A stretch of 64,000 nt of DNA from Lateolabrax maculatus. Its lineage: Eukaryota > Chordata > Actinopteri > Acropomatiformes > Lateolabracidae. A program made the position numbers and the translations under genes. The DNA is taken from assembly GCA_031216445.1 (NCBI GenBank), contig CM062210.1:17815501-17879500 (forward strand), read 5' to 3'. Positions 32,617 to 46,314 of the stretch are shown piece after piece (position 1 is the stretch's first letter; every line of letters begins with the position of its first letter). Under the pieces are notes generated by a model. The model saw only the letters and a program-made list of their open reading frames with translations, did no database searches and was not told the origin of the DNA.

Positions 32617-33189
32617 GAGTTGTACAGCTCAGAGGCAGCCCAGTCTCTCACAGACTCACCCTGCTGACTGATGGTGCTGATCCATATAGAAATGACCACA
32701 ACCAGAGGATATAGGGGGGACGGGACTCTGCAGGGATTTAACACAGAACAAACCGTTTTGTACTAAGGCTGACAAAGATTATCAACATTTTATCTGATAA
32801 ATAATGGTTATATTTCCCATCATGCGATGCTTCGTTTCCATATCAAAATCTAACCAACCCACAAAAAACACTGCAATGAGTGCAATGGAACCACACAATC
32901 AAACACAGCCAGTTTGAGGATGTTTTCATATTGTTCTCACACGTGGAAAGGACAGGGAACGCAGCACGCTTCCTTTTACAACCTCCGCGTCTCACTCGAC
33001 AGTTGCTGGTTGGAGTCATTATATGTCACCACTCTGTGGCCTCCTGCTCTTAAAACCAGAATTATACACATTGCCTTGAGCAGAACGCATCCTGTTGATA
33101 AACTCAGTGCGCGCAGCAAACATCTATTACCCGAGGAACAGCGCAGCATCACTGAGAGCTAAATTGCGTTACACACATTGAGGGGTGGG

Positions 33190-33377
33190 GGGTGCACCGG
33201 TCCTGGAGGTACTGCAATACCAGGTCGATGCGTGGAGTGGACGGAGCAAGCCCCTGTTCCATCTCCCTGCTCCAAAAAGCAATTTAATATATGGTCCCCG
33301 GGTAGGGGACGTATCAGATATTAAACTGATAAGAACAGATACTACACTTGATCTTAGCCAAAAGGCCGAGAAGCGAT
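33190..33377 (-). ncRNA. U2 snRNA, unit 19
   Basis: Major form, T97. Its 3' flank has a private change (33149, plus GCAGCATCAC). Confidence 0.97.
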
Positions 33378-33919
33378 GCCGTCAATGCGTCCCAGGTAAA
33401 CGGCTGATTCTCCGCACAGTCCCCGTCACTGGGGGGTGCGCCGGGGAAAGATGCGTTTAAGCGACACTCAGTAAAACCGAAAAACAACTTCACTAAACGC
33501 TCAACCAGTGAAACACAACGCAAACACACAGGAAGTGTAAACTCAAAATCAAAGATACTCTAGAAGTAAAGATAGCGCACTGCAAGCTGCGCCAATGATA
33601 TGAAACGCTGTCCACTTCCTGTCTCCTGAGTGGGCGGGGCCTGTCCTCCCGCCTCGCTGGGAAGTGTGGTGAACGCCACGTGTACATTTTATTGAGCAAA
33701 GAAACACGGGTTTTATTCGCTTTTTACTTTGTATTTAATTTGAGCGAGACTCGTACATGAAGCGTTTGAAGTAATGCCAACAACATTATCGCAGGAACTT
33801 CCTGCAGAAATAGAGGCAGACAAGTTACACTGTATTGATCACTAATGCATCCCCAAGACCTTAAGGTACAGTGTGATAGCTACGCTGCTGTTGCTGTTAT
33901 TTGCTGTTGCACATGTGAT

Positions 33920-34083
33920 CAGGGGAGAGCGCGAACGCAGTCCCCCACTACCACAAATTATGCAGTCGAGATTCCCACATTTGGGGAATTCGCAGAGGTC
34001 AGCTCAACCGGAGTGCAATGGCCAAGCCTCGCCCTGGGTGAACCACCTTCTTGATCATGGTATCTCCCCTGCCAGGTAAGTAT
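33920..34083 (-). ncRNA. U1 snRNA, unit 20
   Basis: Reference-type body. One triplet in the 3'-flank tract is CTG instead of TTG. Confidence 0.97.
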
Positions 34084-34656
34084 GAGTTGTACAGCTCAGA
34101 GGCAGCCCAGTCTCTCACAGACTCACCCTGCTGACTGATGGTGCTGATCCATATAGAAATGACCACAACCAGAGGATATAGGGGGGACGGGACTCTGCAG
34201 GGATTTAACACAGAACAAACCGTTTTGTACTAAGGCTGACAAAGATTATCAACATTTTATCTGATAAATAATGGTTATATTTCCCATCATGCGATGCTTC
34301 GTTTCCATATCAAAATCTAACCAACCCACAAAAAACACTGCAATGAGTGCAATGGAACCACACAATCAAACACAGCCAGTTTGAGGATGTTTTCATATTG
34401 TTCTCACACGTGGAAAGGACAGGGAACGCAGCACGCTTCCTTTTACAACCTCCGCGTCTCACTCGACAGTTGCTGGTTGGAGTCATTATATGTCACCACT
34501 CTGCGGCCTCCTGCTCTTAAAACCAGAATTATACACATTGCCTTGAGCAGAACGCATCCTGTTGATAAACTCAGTGCGCGCAGCAAACATCTATTACCCG
34601 AGGAACAGCGCAGCGTCACTGAGAGCTAAATTGCGTTACACACATTGAGGGGTGGG

Positions 34657-34844
34657 GGGTGCACCGGTCCTGGAGGTACTGCAATACCAGGTCGATGCGT
34701 GGAGTGGACGGAGCAAGCCCCTGTTCCATCTCCCTGCTCCAAAAAGCAATTTAATATATGGTCCCCGGGTAGGGGACGTATCAGATATTAAACTGATAAG
34801 AACAGATACTACACTTGATCTTAGCCAAAAGGCCGAGAAGCGAT
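34657..34844 (-). ncRNA. U2 snRNA, unit 20
   Basis: Major form, T97. Confidence 0.97.
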
Positions 34845-35376
34845 GCCGTCAATGCGTCCCAGGTAAACGGCTGATTCTCCGCACAGTCCCCGTCACTGGG
34901 GGGTGCGCCGGGGAAAGATGCGTTTAAGCGACACTCAGTAAAACCGAAAAACAACTTCACTAAACGCTCAACCAGTGAAACACAACGCAAACACACAGGA
35001 AGTGTAAACTCAAAATCAAAGATACTCTAGAAGTAAAGATAGCGCACTGCAAGCTGCGCCAATGGTATGAAACGCTGTCCACTTCCTGTCTCCTGAGTGG
35101 GCGGGGCCTGTCCTCCCGCCTCGCTGGGAAGTGTGGTGAACGCCACGTGTACATTTTATTGAGCAAAGAAACACAGGTTTTATTCGCTTTTTACTTTGTA
35201 TTTAATTTGAGCGAGACTCGTACATGAAGCGTTTGAAGTAATGCCAACAACATTATCGCAGGAACTTCCTGCAGAAATAGAGGCAGACAAGTTACACTGT
35301 ATTGATCACTAATGCATCCCCAAGACCTTAAGGTACAGTGTGATAGCTACGCTGCTGTTGCTGTTGCACATGTGAT

Positions 35377-35540
35377 CAAGGGAGAGCGCGAACGCAGTCC
35401 CCCACTACCACAAATTATGCAGTCGAGATTCCCACATTTGGGGAATTCGCAGAGGTCAGCTCAACCGGAGTGCAATGGCCAAGCCTCGCCCTGGGTGAAC
35501 CACCTTCTTGATCATGGTATCTCCCCTGCCAGGTAAGTAT
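35377..35540 (-). ncRNA. U1 snRNA, unit 21 (3'-terminal variant)
   Basis: nt 162 variant at 35379. It is the partner of unit 18 in a three-unit duplication. Confidence 0.96.
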
Positions 35541-36113
35541 GAGTTGTACAGCTCAGAGGCAGCCCAGTCTCTCACAGACTCACCCTGCTGACTGATGGTG
35601 CTGATCCATATAGAAATGACCACAACCAGAGGATATAGGGGGGACGGGACTCTGCAGGGATTTAACACAGAACAAACCGTTTTGTACTAAGGCTGACAAA
35701 GATTATCAACATTTTATCTGATAAATAATGGTTATATTTCCCATCATGCGATGCTTCGTTTCCATATCAAAATCTAACCAACCCACAAAAAACACTGCAA
35801 TGAGTGCAATGGAACCACACAATCAAACACAGCCAGTTTGAGGATGTTTTCATATTGTTCTCACACGTGGAAAGGACAGGGAACGCAGCACGCTTCCTTT
35901 TACAACCTCCGCGTCTCACTCGACAGTTGCTGGTTGGAGTCATTATATGTCACCACTCTGCGGCCTCCTGCTCTTAAAACCAGAATTATACACATTGCCT
36001 TGAGCAGAACGCATCCTGTTGATAAACTCAGTGCGCGCAGCAAACATCTATTACCCGAGGAACAGCGCAGCGTCACTGAGAGCTAAATTGCGTTACACAC
36101 ATTGAGGGGTGGG

Positions 36114-36301
36114 GGGTGCACCGGTCCTGGAGGTACTGCAATACCAGGTCGATGCATGGAGTGGACGGAGGAAGCCCCTGTTCCATCTCCCTGCTCCAAA
36201 AAGCCATTTAATATATGGTCCCAGGGTAGGGGACGTATCAGATATTAAACTGATAAGAACAGATACTACACTTGATCTTAGCCAAAAGGCCGAGAAGCGA
36301 T
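36114..36301 (-). ncRNA. U2 snRNA, unit 21 (divergent copy)
   Basis: Same set of changes as unit 18, at 36223, 36171 and 36156, at an offset of 4,403 bp. A duplicated divergent copy. Confidence 0.93.
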
Positions 36302-36855
36302 GCCGTAAATGCGTCCCAGGTAAACGGCTGATTCTCCGCACAGTCCCCGTCACTGGGGGGTGCGCCGGGGAAAGATGCGTTTAAGCGACACTCAGTAAAA
36401 CCGAAAAACAACTTCACTAAACGCTCAACCAGTGAAACACAACGCAAACACACAGGAAGTGTAAACTCAAAATCAAAGATACTCTAGAAGTAAAGATAGC
36501 GCACTGCAAGCTGTGCCAATGATATGAAACGCTGTCCACTTCCTGTCTCCTGAGTGGGCGGGGCCTGTCCTCCCGCCTCGCTGGGAAGTGTGGTGAACGC
36601 CACGTGTACATTTTATTGAGCAAAGAAACACGGGTTTTATTCGCTTTTTACTTTGTATTTAATTTGAGCGAGACTCGTACATGAAGCGTTTGAAGTAATG
36701 CCAACAACATTATCGCAGGAACTTCCTGCAGAAATAGAGGCAGACAAGTTACACTGTGTTGATCACTAATGCATCCCCAAGACCTTAAGGTACAGTGTGA
36801 TAGCTACGCTGCTGTTGCTGTTGCTGTTGCTGTTATTTGCTGTTGCACATGTGAT

Positions 36856-37019
36856 CAGGGGAGAGCGCGAACGCAGTCCCCCACTACCACAAATTATGCA
36901 GTCGAGATTCCCACATTTGGGGAATTCGCAGAGGTCAGCTCAACCGGAGTGCAATGGCCAAGCCTCGCCCTGGGTGAACCACCTTCTTGATCATGGTATC
37001 TCCCCTGCCAGGTAAGTAT
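36856..37019 (-). ncRNA. U1 snRNA, unit 22
   Basis: Reference-type body with the same expanded 3'-flank tract as unit 19. Confidence 0.97.
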
Positions 37020-37592
37020 GAGTTGTACAGCTCAGAGGCAGCCCAGTCTCTCACAGACTCACCCTGCTGACTGATGGTGCTGATCCATATAGAAATGACC
37101 ACAACCAGAGGATATAGGGGGGACGGGACTCTGCAGGGATTTAACACAGAACAAACCGTTTTGTACTAAGGCTGACAAAGATTATCAACATTTTATCTGA
37201 TAAATAATGGTTATATTTCCCATCATGCGATGCTTCGTTTCCATATCAAAATCTAACCAACCCACAAAAAACACTGCAATGAGTGCAATGGAACCACACA
37301 ATCAAACACAGCCAGTTTGAGGATGTTTTCATATTGTTCTCACACGTGGAAAGGACAGGGAACGCAGCACGCTTCCTTTTACAACCTCCGCGTCTCACTC
37401 GACAGTTGCTGGTTGGAGTCATTATATGTCACCACTCTGCGGCCTCCTGCTCTTAAAACCAGAATTATACACATTGCCTTGAGCAGAACGCATCCTGTTG
37501 ATAAACTCAGTGCGCGCAGCAAACATCTATTACCCGAGGAACAGCGCAGCGTCACTGAGAGCTAAATTGCGTTACACACATTGAGGGGTGGG

Positions 37593-37780
37593 GGGTGCAC
37601 CGGTCCTGGAGGTACTGCAATACCAGGTCGATGCGTGGAGTGGACGGAGCAAGCCCCTGTTCCATCTCCCTGCTCCAAAAAGCAATTTAATATATGGTCC
37701 CCGGGTAGGGGACGTATCAGATATTAAACTGATAAGAACAGATACTACACTTGATCTTAGCCAAAAGGCCGAGAAGCGAT
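37593..37780 (-). ncRNA. U2 snRNA, unit 22
   Basis: Major form, T97. Confidence 0.97.
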
Positions 37781-38312
37781 GCCGTCAATGCGTCCCAGGT
37801 AAACGGCTGATTCTCCGCACAGTCCCCGTCACTGGGGGGTGCGCCGGGGAAAGATGCGTTTAAGCGACACTCAGTAAAACCGAAAAACAACTTCACTAAA
37901 CGCTCAACCAGTGAAACACAACGCAAACACACAGGAAGTGTAAACTCAAAATCAAAGATACTCTAGAAGTAAAGATAGCGCACTGCAAGCTGCGCCAATG
38001 ATATGAAACGCTGTCCACTTCCTGTCTCCTGAGTGGGCGGGGCCTGTCCTCCCGCCTCGCTGGGAAGTGTGGTGAACGCCACGTGTACATTTTATTGAGC
38101 AAAGAAACACGGGTTTTATTCGCTTTTTACTTTGTATTTAATTTGAGCGAGACTCGTACATGAAGCGTTTGAAGTAATGCCAACAACATTATCGCAGGAA
38201 CTTCCTGCAGAAATAGAGGCAGACAAGTTACACTGTATTGATCACTAATGCATCCCCAAGACCTTAAGGTACAGTGTGATAGCTACGCTGCTGTTGCTGT
38301 TGCACATGTGAT

Positions 38313-38476
38313 CAAGGGAGAGCGCGAACGCAGTCCCCCACTACCACAAATTATGCAGTCGAGATTCCCACATTTGGGGAATTCGCAGAGGTCAGCTCAA
38401 CCGGAGTGCAATGGCCAAGCCTCGCCCTGGGTGAACCACCTTCTTGATCATGGTATCTCCCCTGCCAGGTAAGTAT
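38313..38476 (-). ncRNA. U1 snRNA, unit 23 (3'-terminal variant)
   Basis: nt 162 variant at 38315, with a contracted 3'-flank tract. Confidence 0.96.
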
Positions 38477-39037
38477 GAGTTGTACAGCTCAGAGGCAGCC
38501 CAGTCTCTCACAGACTCACCCTGCTGACTGATGGTGCTGATCCATATAGAAATGACCACAACCAGAGGATATAGGGGGGACGGGACTCTGCAGGGATTTA
38601 ACACAGAACAAACCGTTTTGTACTAAGGCTGACAAAGATTATCAACATTTTATCTGATAAATAATGGTTATATTTCCCATCATGCGATGCTTCGTTTCCA
38701 TATCAAAATCTAACCAACCCACAAAAAACACTGCAATGAGTGCAATGGAACCACACAATCAAACACAGCCAGTTTGAGGATGTTTTCATATTGTTCTCAC
38801 ACGTGGAAAGGACAGGGAACGCAGCACAACCTCCGCGTCTCACTCGACAGTTGCTGGTTGGAGTCATTATATGTCACCACTCTGCGGCCTCCTGCTCTTA
38901 AAACCAGAATTATACACATTGCCTTGAGCAGAACGCATCCTGTTGATAAACTCAGTGCGCGCAGCAAACATCTATTACCCGAGGAACAGCGCAGCGTCAC
39001 TGAGAGCTAAATTGCGTTACACACATTGAGGGGTGGG

Positions 39038-39225
39038 GGGTGCACCGGTCCTGGAGGTACTGCAACACCAGGTCGATGCGTGGAGTGGACGGAGCAAGCC
39101 CCTGTTCCATCTCCCTGCTCCAAAAAGCAATTTAATATATGGTCCCCGGGTAGGGGACGTATCAGATATTAAACTGATAAGAACAGATACTACACTTGAT
39201 CTTAGCCAAAAGGCCGAGAAGCGAT
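39038..39225 (-). ncRNA. U2 snRNA, unit 23 (loop IV variant)
   Basis: Plus T-to-C at 39066 (nt 160) changes the loop IV segment from ATTGCAG to GTTGCAG, in the U2B''-binding loop. Shared with units 25 and 28. Confidence 0.96.
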
Positions 39226-39767
39226 GCCGTCAATGCGTCCCAGGTAAACGGCTGATTCTCCGCACAGTCCCCGTCACTGGGGGGTGCGCCGGGGAAAGAT
39301 GCGTTTAAGCGACACTCAGTAAAACCGAAAAACAACTTCACTAAACGCTCAACCAGTGAAACACAACGCAAACACACAGGAAGTGTAAACTCAAAATCAA
39401 AGATACTCTAGAAGTAAAGATAGCGCACTGCAAGCTGCGCCAATGATATGAAACGCTGTCCACTTCCTGTCTCCTGAGTGGGCGGGGCCTGTCCTCCCGC
39501 CTCGCTGGGAAGTGTGGTGAACGCCACGTGTACATTTTATTGAGCAAAGAAACACGGGTTTTATTCGCTTTTTACTTTGTATTTAATTTGAGCGAGACTC
39601 GTACATGAAGCGTTTGAAGTAATGCCAACAACATTATCGCAGGGACTTCCTGCAGAAATAGAGGCAGACAAGTTACACTGTATTGATCACTAATGCATCC
39701 CCAAGACCTTAAGGTACAGTGTGATAGCTACGCTGCTGTTGTTGTTATTTGCTGTTGCACATGTGAT

Positions 39768-39931
39768 CAGGGGAGAGCGCGAACGCAGTCCCCCACTACC
39801 ACAAATTATGCAGTCGAGATTCCCACATTTGGGGAATTCGCAGAGGTCAGCTCAACCGGAGTGCAATGGCCAAGCCTCGCCCTGGGTGAACCACCTTCTT
39901 GATCATGGTATCTCCCCTGCCAGGTAAGTAT
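39768..39931 (-). ncRNA. U1 snRNA, unit 24
   Basis: Reference-type body. Its downstream spacer carries GGGACTTCC in place of GGAACTTCC, as in units 24 and 26-29. Confidence 0.97.
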
Positions 39932-40492
39932 GAGTTGTACAGCTCAGAGGCAGCCCAGTCTCTCACAGACTCACCCTGCTGACTGATGGTGCTGATCCAT
40001 ATAGAAATGACCACAACCAGAGGATATAGGGGGGACGGGACTCTGCAGGGATTTAACACAGAACAAACCGTTTTGTACTAAGGCTGACAAAGATTATCAA
40101 CATTTTATCTGATAAATAATGGTTATATTTCCCATCATGCGATGCTTCGTTTCCATATCAAAATCTAACCAACCCACAAAAAACACTGCAATGAGTGCAA
40201 TGGAACCACACAATCAAACACAGCCAGTTTGAGGATGTTTTCATATTGTTCTCACACGTGGAAAGGACAGGGAACGCAGCACAACCTCCGCGTCTCACTC
40301 GACAGTTGCTGGTTGGAGTCATTATATGTCACCACTCTGCGGCCTCCTGCTCTTAAAACCAGAATTATACACATTGCCTTGAGCAGAACGCATCCTGTTG
40401 ATAAACTCAGTGCGCGCAGCAAACATCTATTACCCGAGGAACAGCGCAGCGTCACTGAGAGCTAAATTGCGTTACACACACTGAGGGGTGGG

Positions 40493-40680
40493 GGGTGCAC
40501 CGGTCCTGGAGGTACTGCAATACCAGGTCGATGCGTGGAGTGGACGGAGCAAGCCCCTGTTCCATCTCCCTGCTCCAAAAAGCAATTTAATATATGGTCC
40601 CCGGGTAGGGGACGTATCAGATATTAAACTGATAAGAACAGATACTACACTTGATCTTAGCCAAAAGGCCGAGAAGCGAT
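40493..40680 (-). ncRNA. U2 snRNA, unit 24
   Basis: Major form. The promoter has a change 8 bases upstream of the start (plus GTCAAAGCG instead of GTCAATGCG), shared with units 26 and 27. Confidence 0.97.
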
Positions 40681-41212
40681 GCCGTCAAAGCGTCCCAGGT
40701 AAACGGCTGATTCTCCGCACAGTCCCCGTCACTGGGGGGTGCGCCGGGGAAAGATGCGTTTAAGCGACACTCAGTAAAACCGAAAAACAACTTCACTAAA
40801 CGCTCAACCAGTGAAACACAACGCAAACACACAGGAAGTGTAAACTCAAAATCAAAGATACTCTAGAAGTAAAGATAGCGCACTGCAAGCTGCGCCAATG
40901 ATATGAAACGCTGTCCACTTCCTGTCTCCTGAGTGGGCGGGGCCTGTCCTCCCGCCTCGCTGGGAAGTGTGGTGAACGCCACGTGTACATTTTATTGAGC
41001 AAAGAAACACGGGTTTTATTCGCTTTTTACTTTGTATTTAATTTGAGCGAGACTCGTACATGAAGCGTTTGAAGTAATGCCAACAACATTATCGCAGGAA
41101 CTTCCTGCAGAAATAGAGGCAGACAAGTTACACTGTATTGATCACTAATGCATCCCCAAGACCTTAAGGTACAGTGTGATAGCTACGCTGCTGTTGCTGT
41201 TGCACATGTGAT

Positions 41213-41376
41213 CAAGGGAGAGCGCGAACGCAGTCCCCCACTACCACAAATTATGCAGTCGAGATTCCCACATTTGGGGAATTCGCAGAGGTCAGCTCAA
41301 CCGGAGTGCAATGGCCAAGCCTCGCCCTGGGTGAACCACCTTCTTGATCATGGTATCTCCCCTGCCAGGTAAGTAT
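41213..41376 (-). ncRNA. U1 snRNA, unit 25 (3'-terminal variant)
   Basis: nt 162 variant at 41215. It duplicates unit 23 at an offset of 2,900 bp. Confidence 0.96.
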
Positions 41377-41937
41377 GAGTTGTACAGCTCAGAGGCAGCC
41401 CAGTCTCTCACAGACTCACCCTGCTGACTGATGGTGCTGATCCATATAGAAATGACCACAACCAGAGGATATAGGGGGGACGGGACTCTGCAGGGATTTA
41501 ACACAGAACAAACCGTTTTGTACTAAGGCTGACAAAGATTATCAACATTTTATCTGATAAATAATGGTTATATTTCCCATCATGCGATGCTTCGTTTCCA
41601 TATCAAAATCTAACCAACCCACAAAAAACACTGCAATGAGTGCAATGGAACCACACAATCAAACACAGCCAGTTTGAGGATGTTTTCATATTGTTCTCAC
41701 ACGTGGAAAGGACAGGGAACGCAGCACAACCTCCGCGTCTCACTCGACAGTTGCTGGTTGGAGTCATTATATGTCACCACTCTGCGGCCTCCTGCTCTTA
41801 AAACCAGAATTATACACATTGCCTTGAGCAGAACGCATCCTGTTGATAAACTCAGTGCGCGCAGCAAACATCTATTACCCGAGGAACAGCGCAGCGTCAC
41901 TGAGAGCTAAATTGCGTTACACACATTGAGGGGTGGG

Positions 41938-42125
41938 GGGTGCACCGGTCCTGGAGGTACTGCAACACCAGGTCGATGCGTGGAGTGGACGGAGCAAGCC
42001 CCTGTTCCATCTCCCTGCTCCAAAAAGCAATTTAATATATGGTCCCCGGGTAGGGGACGTATCAGATATTAAACTGATAAGAACAGATACTACACTTGAT
42101 CTTAGCCAAAAGGCCGAGAAGCGAT
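41938..42125 (-). ncRNA. U2 snRNA, unit 25 (loop IV variant)
   Basis: nt 160 change at 41966, as in unit 23. Confidence 0.96.
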
Positions 42126-42667
42126 GCCGTCAATGCGTCCCAGGTAAACGGCTGATTCTCCGCACAGTCCCCGTCACTGGGGGGTGCGCCGGGGAAAGAT
42201 GCGTTTAAGCGACACTCAGTAAAACCGAAAAACAACTTCACTAAACGCTCAACCAGTGAAACACAACGCAAACACACAGGAAGTGTAAACTCAAAATCAA
42301 AGATACTCTAGAAGTAAAGATAGCGCACTGCAAGCTGCGCCAATGATATGAAACGCTGTCCACTTCCTGTCTCCTGAGTGGGCGGGGCCTGTCCTCCCGC
42401 CTCGCTGGGAAGTGTGGTGAACGCCACGTGTACATTTTATTGAGCAAAGAAACACGGGTTTTATTCGCTTTTTACTTTGTATTTAATTTGAGCGAGACTC
42501 GTACATGAAGCGTTTGAAGTAATGCCAACAACATTATCGCAGGGACTTCCTGCAGAAATAGAGGCAGACAAGTTACACTGTATTGATCACTAATGCATCC
42601 CCAAGACCTTAAGGTACAGTGTGATAGCTACGCTGCTGTTGTTGTTATTTGCTGTTGCACATGTGAT

Positions 42668-42831
42668 CAGGGGAGAGCGCGAACGCAGTCCCCCACTACC
42701 ACAAATTATGCAGTCGAGATTCCCACATTTGGGGAATTCGCAGAGGTCAGCTCAACCGGAGTGCAATGGCCAAGCCTCGCCCTGGGTGAACCACCTTCTT
42801 GATCATGGTATCTCCCCTGCCAGGTAAGTAT
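42668..42831 (-). ncRNA. U1 snRNA, unit 26
   Basis: Reference-type body. It duplicates unit 24 at an offset of 2,900 bp. Confidence 0.97.
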
Positions 42832-43392
42832 GAGTTGTACAGCTCAGAGGCAGCCCAGTCTCTCACAGACTCACCCTGCTGACTGATGGTGCTGATCCAT
42901 ATAGAAATGACCACAACCAGAGGATATAGGGGGGACGGGACTCTGCAGGGATTTAACACAGAACAAACCGTTTTGTACTAAGGCTGACAAAGATTATCAA
43001 CATTTTATCTGATAAATAATGGTTATATTTCCCATCATGCGATGCTTCGTTTCCATATCAAAATCTAACCAACCCACAAAAAACACTGCAATGAGTGCAA
43101 TGGAACCACACAATCAAACACAGCCAGTTTGAGGATGTTTTCATATTGTTCTCACACGTGGAAAGGACAGGGAACGCAGCACAACCTCCGCGTCTCACTC
43201 GACAGTTGCTGGTTGGAGTCATTATATGTCACCACTCTGCGGCCTCCTGCTCTTAAAACCAGAATTATACACATTGCCTTGAGCAGAACGCATCCTGTTG
43301 ATAAACTCAGTGCGCGCAGCAAACATCTATTACCCGAGGAACAGCGCAGCGTCACTGAGAGCTAAATTGCGTTACACACACTGAGGGGTGGG

Positions 43393-43580
43393 GGGTGCAC
43401 CGGTCCTGGAGGTACTGCAATACCAGGTCGATGCGTGGAGTGGACGGAGCAAGCCCCTGTTCCATCTCCCTGCTCCAAAAAGCAATTTAATATATGGTCC
43501 CCGGGTAGGGGACGTATCAGATATTAAACTGATAAGAACAGATACTACACTTGATCTTAGCCAAAAGGCCGAGAAGCGAT
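43393..43580 (-). ncRNA. U2 snRNA, unit 26
   Basis: Major form with the start-proximal promoter change of unit 24. Confidence 0.97.
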
Positions 43581-44122
43581 GCCGTCAAAGCGTCCCAGGT
43601 AAACGGCTGATTCTCCGCACAGTCCCCGTCACTGGGGGGTGCGCCGGGGAAAGATGCGTTTAAGCGACACTCAGTAAAACCGAAAAACAACTTCACTAAA
43701 CGCTCAACCAGTGAAACACAACGCAAACACACAGGAAGTGTAAACTCAAAATCAAAGATACTCTAGAAGTAAAGATAGCGCACTGCAAGCTGCGCCAATG
43801 ATATGAAACGCTGTCCACTTCCTGTCTCCTGAGTGGGCGGGGCCTGTCCTCCCGCCTCGCTGGGAAGTGTGGTGAACGCCACGTGTACATTTTATTGAGC
43901 AAAGAAACACGGGTTTTATTCGCTTTTTACTTTGTATTTAATTTGAGCGAGACTCGTACATGAAGCGTTTGAAGTAATGCCAACAACATTATCGCAGGGA
44001 CTTCCTGCAGAAATAGAGGCAGACAAGTTACACTGTATTGATCACTAATGCATCCCCAAGACCTTAAGGTACAGTGTGATAGCTACGCTGCTGTTGTTGT
44101 TATTTGCTGTTGCACATGTGAT

Positions 44123-44286
44123 CAGGGGAGAGCGCGAACGCAGTCCCCCACTACCACAAATTATGCAGTCGAGATTCCCACATTTGGGGAATTCGCAGAG
44201 GTCAGCTCAACCGGAGTGCAATGGCCAAGCCTCGCCCTGGGTGAACCACCTTCTTGATCATGGTATCTCCCCTGCCAGGTAAGTAT
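44123..44286 (-). ncRNA. U1 snRNA, unit 27
   Basis: Reference-type body with no noticed substitution. Confidence 0.97.
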
Positions 44287-44859
44287 GAGTTGTACAGCTC
44301 AGAGGCAGCCCAGTCTCTCACAGACTCACCCTGCTGACTGATGGTGCTGATCCATATAGAAATGACCACAACCAGAGGATATAGGGGGGACGGGACTCTG
44401 CAGGGATTTAACACAGAACAAACCGTTTTGTACTAAGGCTGACAAAGATTATCAACATTTTATCTGATAAATAATGGTTATATTTCCCATCATGCGATGC
44501 TTCGTTTCCATATCAAAATCTAACCAACCCACAAAAAACACTGCAATGAGTGCAATGGAACCACACAATCAAACACAGCCAGTTTGAGGATGTTTTCATA
44601 TTGTTCTCACACGTGGAAAGGACAGGGAACGCAGCACGCTTCCTTTTACAACCTCCGCGTCTCACTCGACAGTTGCTGGTTGGAGTCATTATATGTCACC
44701 ACTCTGCGGCCTCCTGCTCTTAAAACCAGAATTATACACATTGCCTTGAGCAGAACGCATCCTGTTGATAAACTCAGTGCGCGCAGCAAACATCTATTAC
44801 CCGAGGAACAGCGCAGCGTCACTGAGAGCTAAATTGCGTTACACACACTGAGGGGTGGG

Positions 44860-45047
44860 GGGTGCACCGGTCCTGGAGGTACTGCAATACCAGGTCGATG
44901 CGTGGAGTGGACGGAGCAAGCCCCTGTTCCATCTCCCTGCTCCAAAAAGCAATTTAATATATGGTCCCCGGGTAGGGGACGTATCAGATATTAAACTGAT
45001 AAGAACAGATACTACACTTGATCTTAGCCAAAAGGCCGAGAAGCGAT
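44860..45047 (-). ncRNA. U2 snRNA, unit 27
   Basis: Major form with the start-proximal promoter change of unit 24. Confidence 0.97.
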
Positions 45048-45589
45048 GCCGTCAAAGCGTCCCAGGTAAACGGCTGATTCTCCGCACAGTCCCCGTCACT
45101 GGGGGGTGCGCCGGGGAAAGATGCGTTTAAGCGACACTCAGTAAAACCGAAAAACAACTTCACTAAACGCTCAACCAGTGAAACACAACGCAAACACACA
45201 GGAAGTGTAAACTCAAAATCAAAGATACTCTAGAAGTAAAGATAGCGCACTGCAAGCTGCGCCAATGATATGAAACGCTGTCCACTTCCTGTCTCCTGAG
45301 TGGGCAGGGCCTGTCCTCCCGCCTCGCTGGGAAGTGTGGTGAACGCCACGTGTACATTTTATTGAGCAAAGAAACACGGGTTTTATTCGCTTTTTACTTT
45401 GTATTTAATTTGAGCGAGACTCGTACATGAAGCGTTTGAAGTAATGCCAACAACATTATCGCAGGGACTTCCTGCAGAAATAGAGGCAGACAAGTTACAC
45501 TGTATTGATCACTAATGCATCCCCAAGACCTTAAGGTACAGTGTGATAGCTACGCTGCTGTTGTTGTTATTTGCTGTTGCACATGTGAT

Positions 45590-45753
45590 CAGGGGAGAGC
45601 GCGAACGCAGTCCCCCACTACCACAAATTATGCAGTCGAGATTCCCACATTTGGGGAATTCGCAGAGGTCAGCTCAACCGGAGTGCAATGGCCAAGCCTC
45701 GCCCTGGGTGAACCACCTTCTTGATCATGGTATCTCCCCTGCCAGGTAAGTAT
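45590..45753 (-). ncRNA. U1 snRNA, unit 28
   Basis: Reference-type body. The GC box in the neighbouring spacer is altered to GGGCAGGG (near 45302-45309). Confidence 0.97.
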
Positions 45754-46314
45754 GAGTTGTACAGCTCAGAGGCAGCCCAGTCTCTCACAGACTCACCCTG
45801 CTGACTGATGGTGCTGATCCATATAGAAATGACCACAACCAGAGGATATAGGGGGGACGGGACTCTGCAGGGATTTAACACAGAACAAACCGTTTTGTAC
45901 TAAGGCTGACAAAGATTATCAACATTTTATCTGATAAATAATGGTTATATTTCCCATCATGCGATGCTTCGTTTCCATATCAAAATCTAACCAACCCACA
46001 AAAAACACTGCAATGAGTGCAATGGAACCACACAATCAAACACAGCCAGTTTGAGGATGTTTTCATATTGTTCTCACACGTGGAAAGGACAGGGAACGCA
46101 GCACAACCTCCGCGTCTCACTCGACAGTTGCTGGTTGGAGTCATTATATGTCACCACTCTGCGGCCTCCTGCTCTTAAAACCAGAATTATACACATTGCC
46201 TTGAGCAGAACGCATCCTGTTGATAAACTCAGTGCGCGCAGCAAACATCTATTACCCGAGGAACAGCGCAGCGTCACTGAGAGCTAAATTGCGTTACACA
46301 CATTGAGGGGTGGG

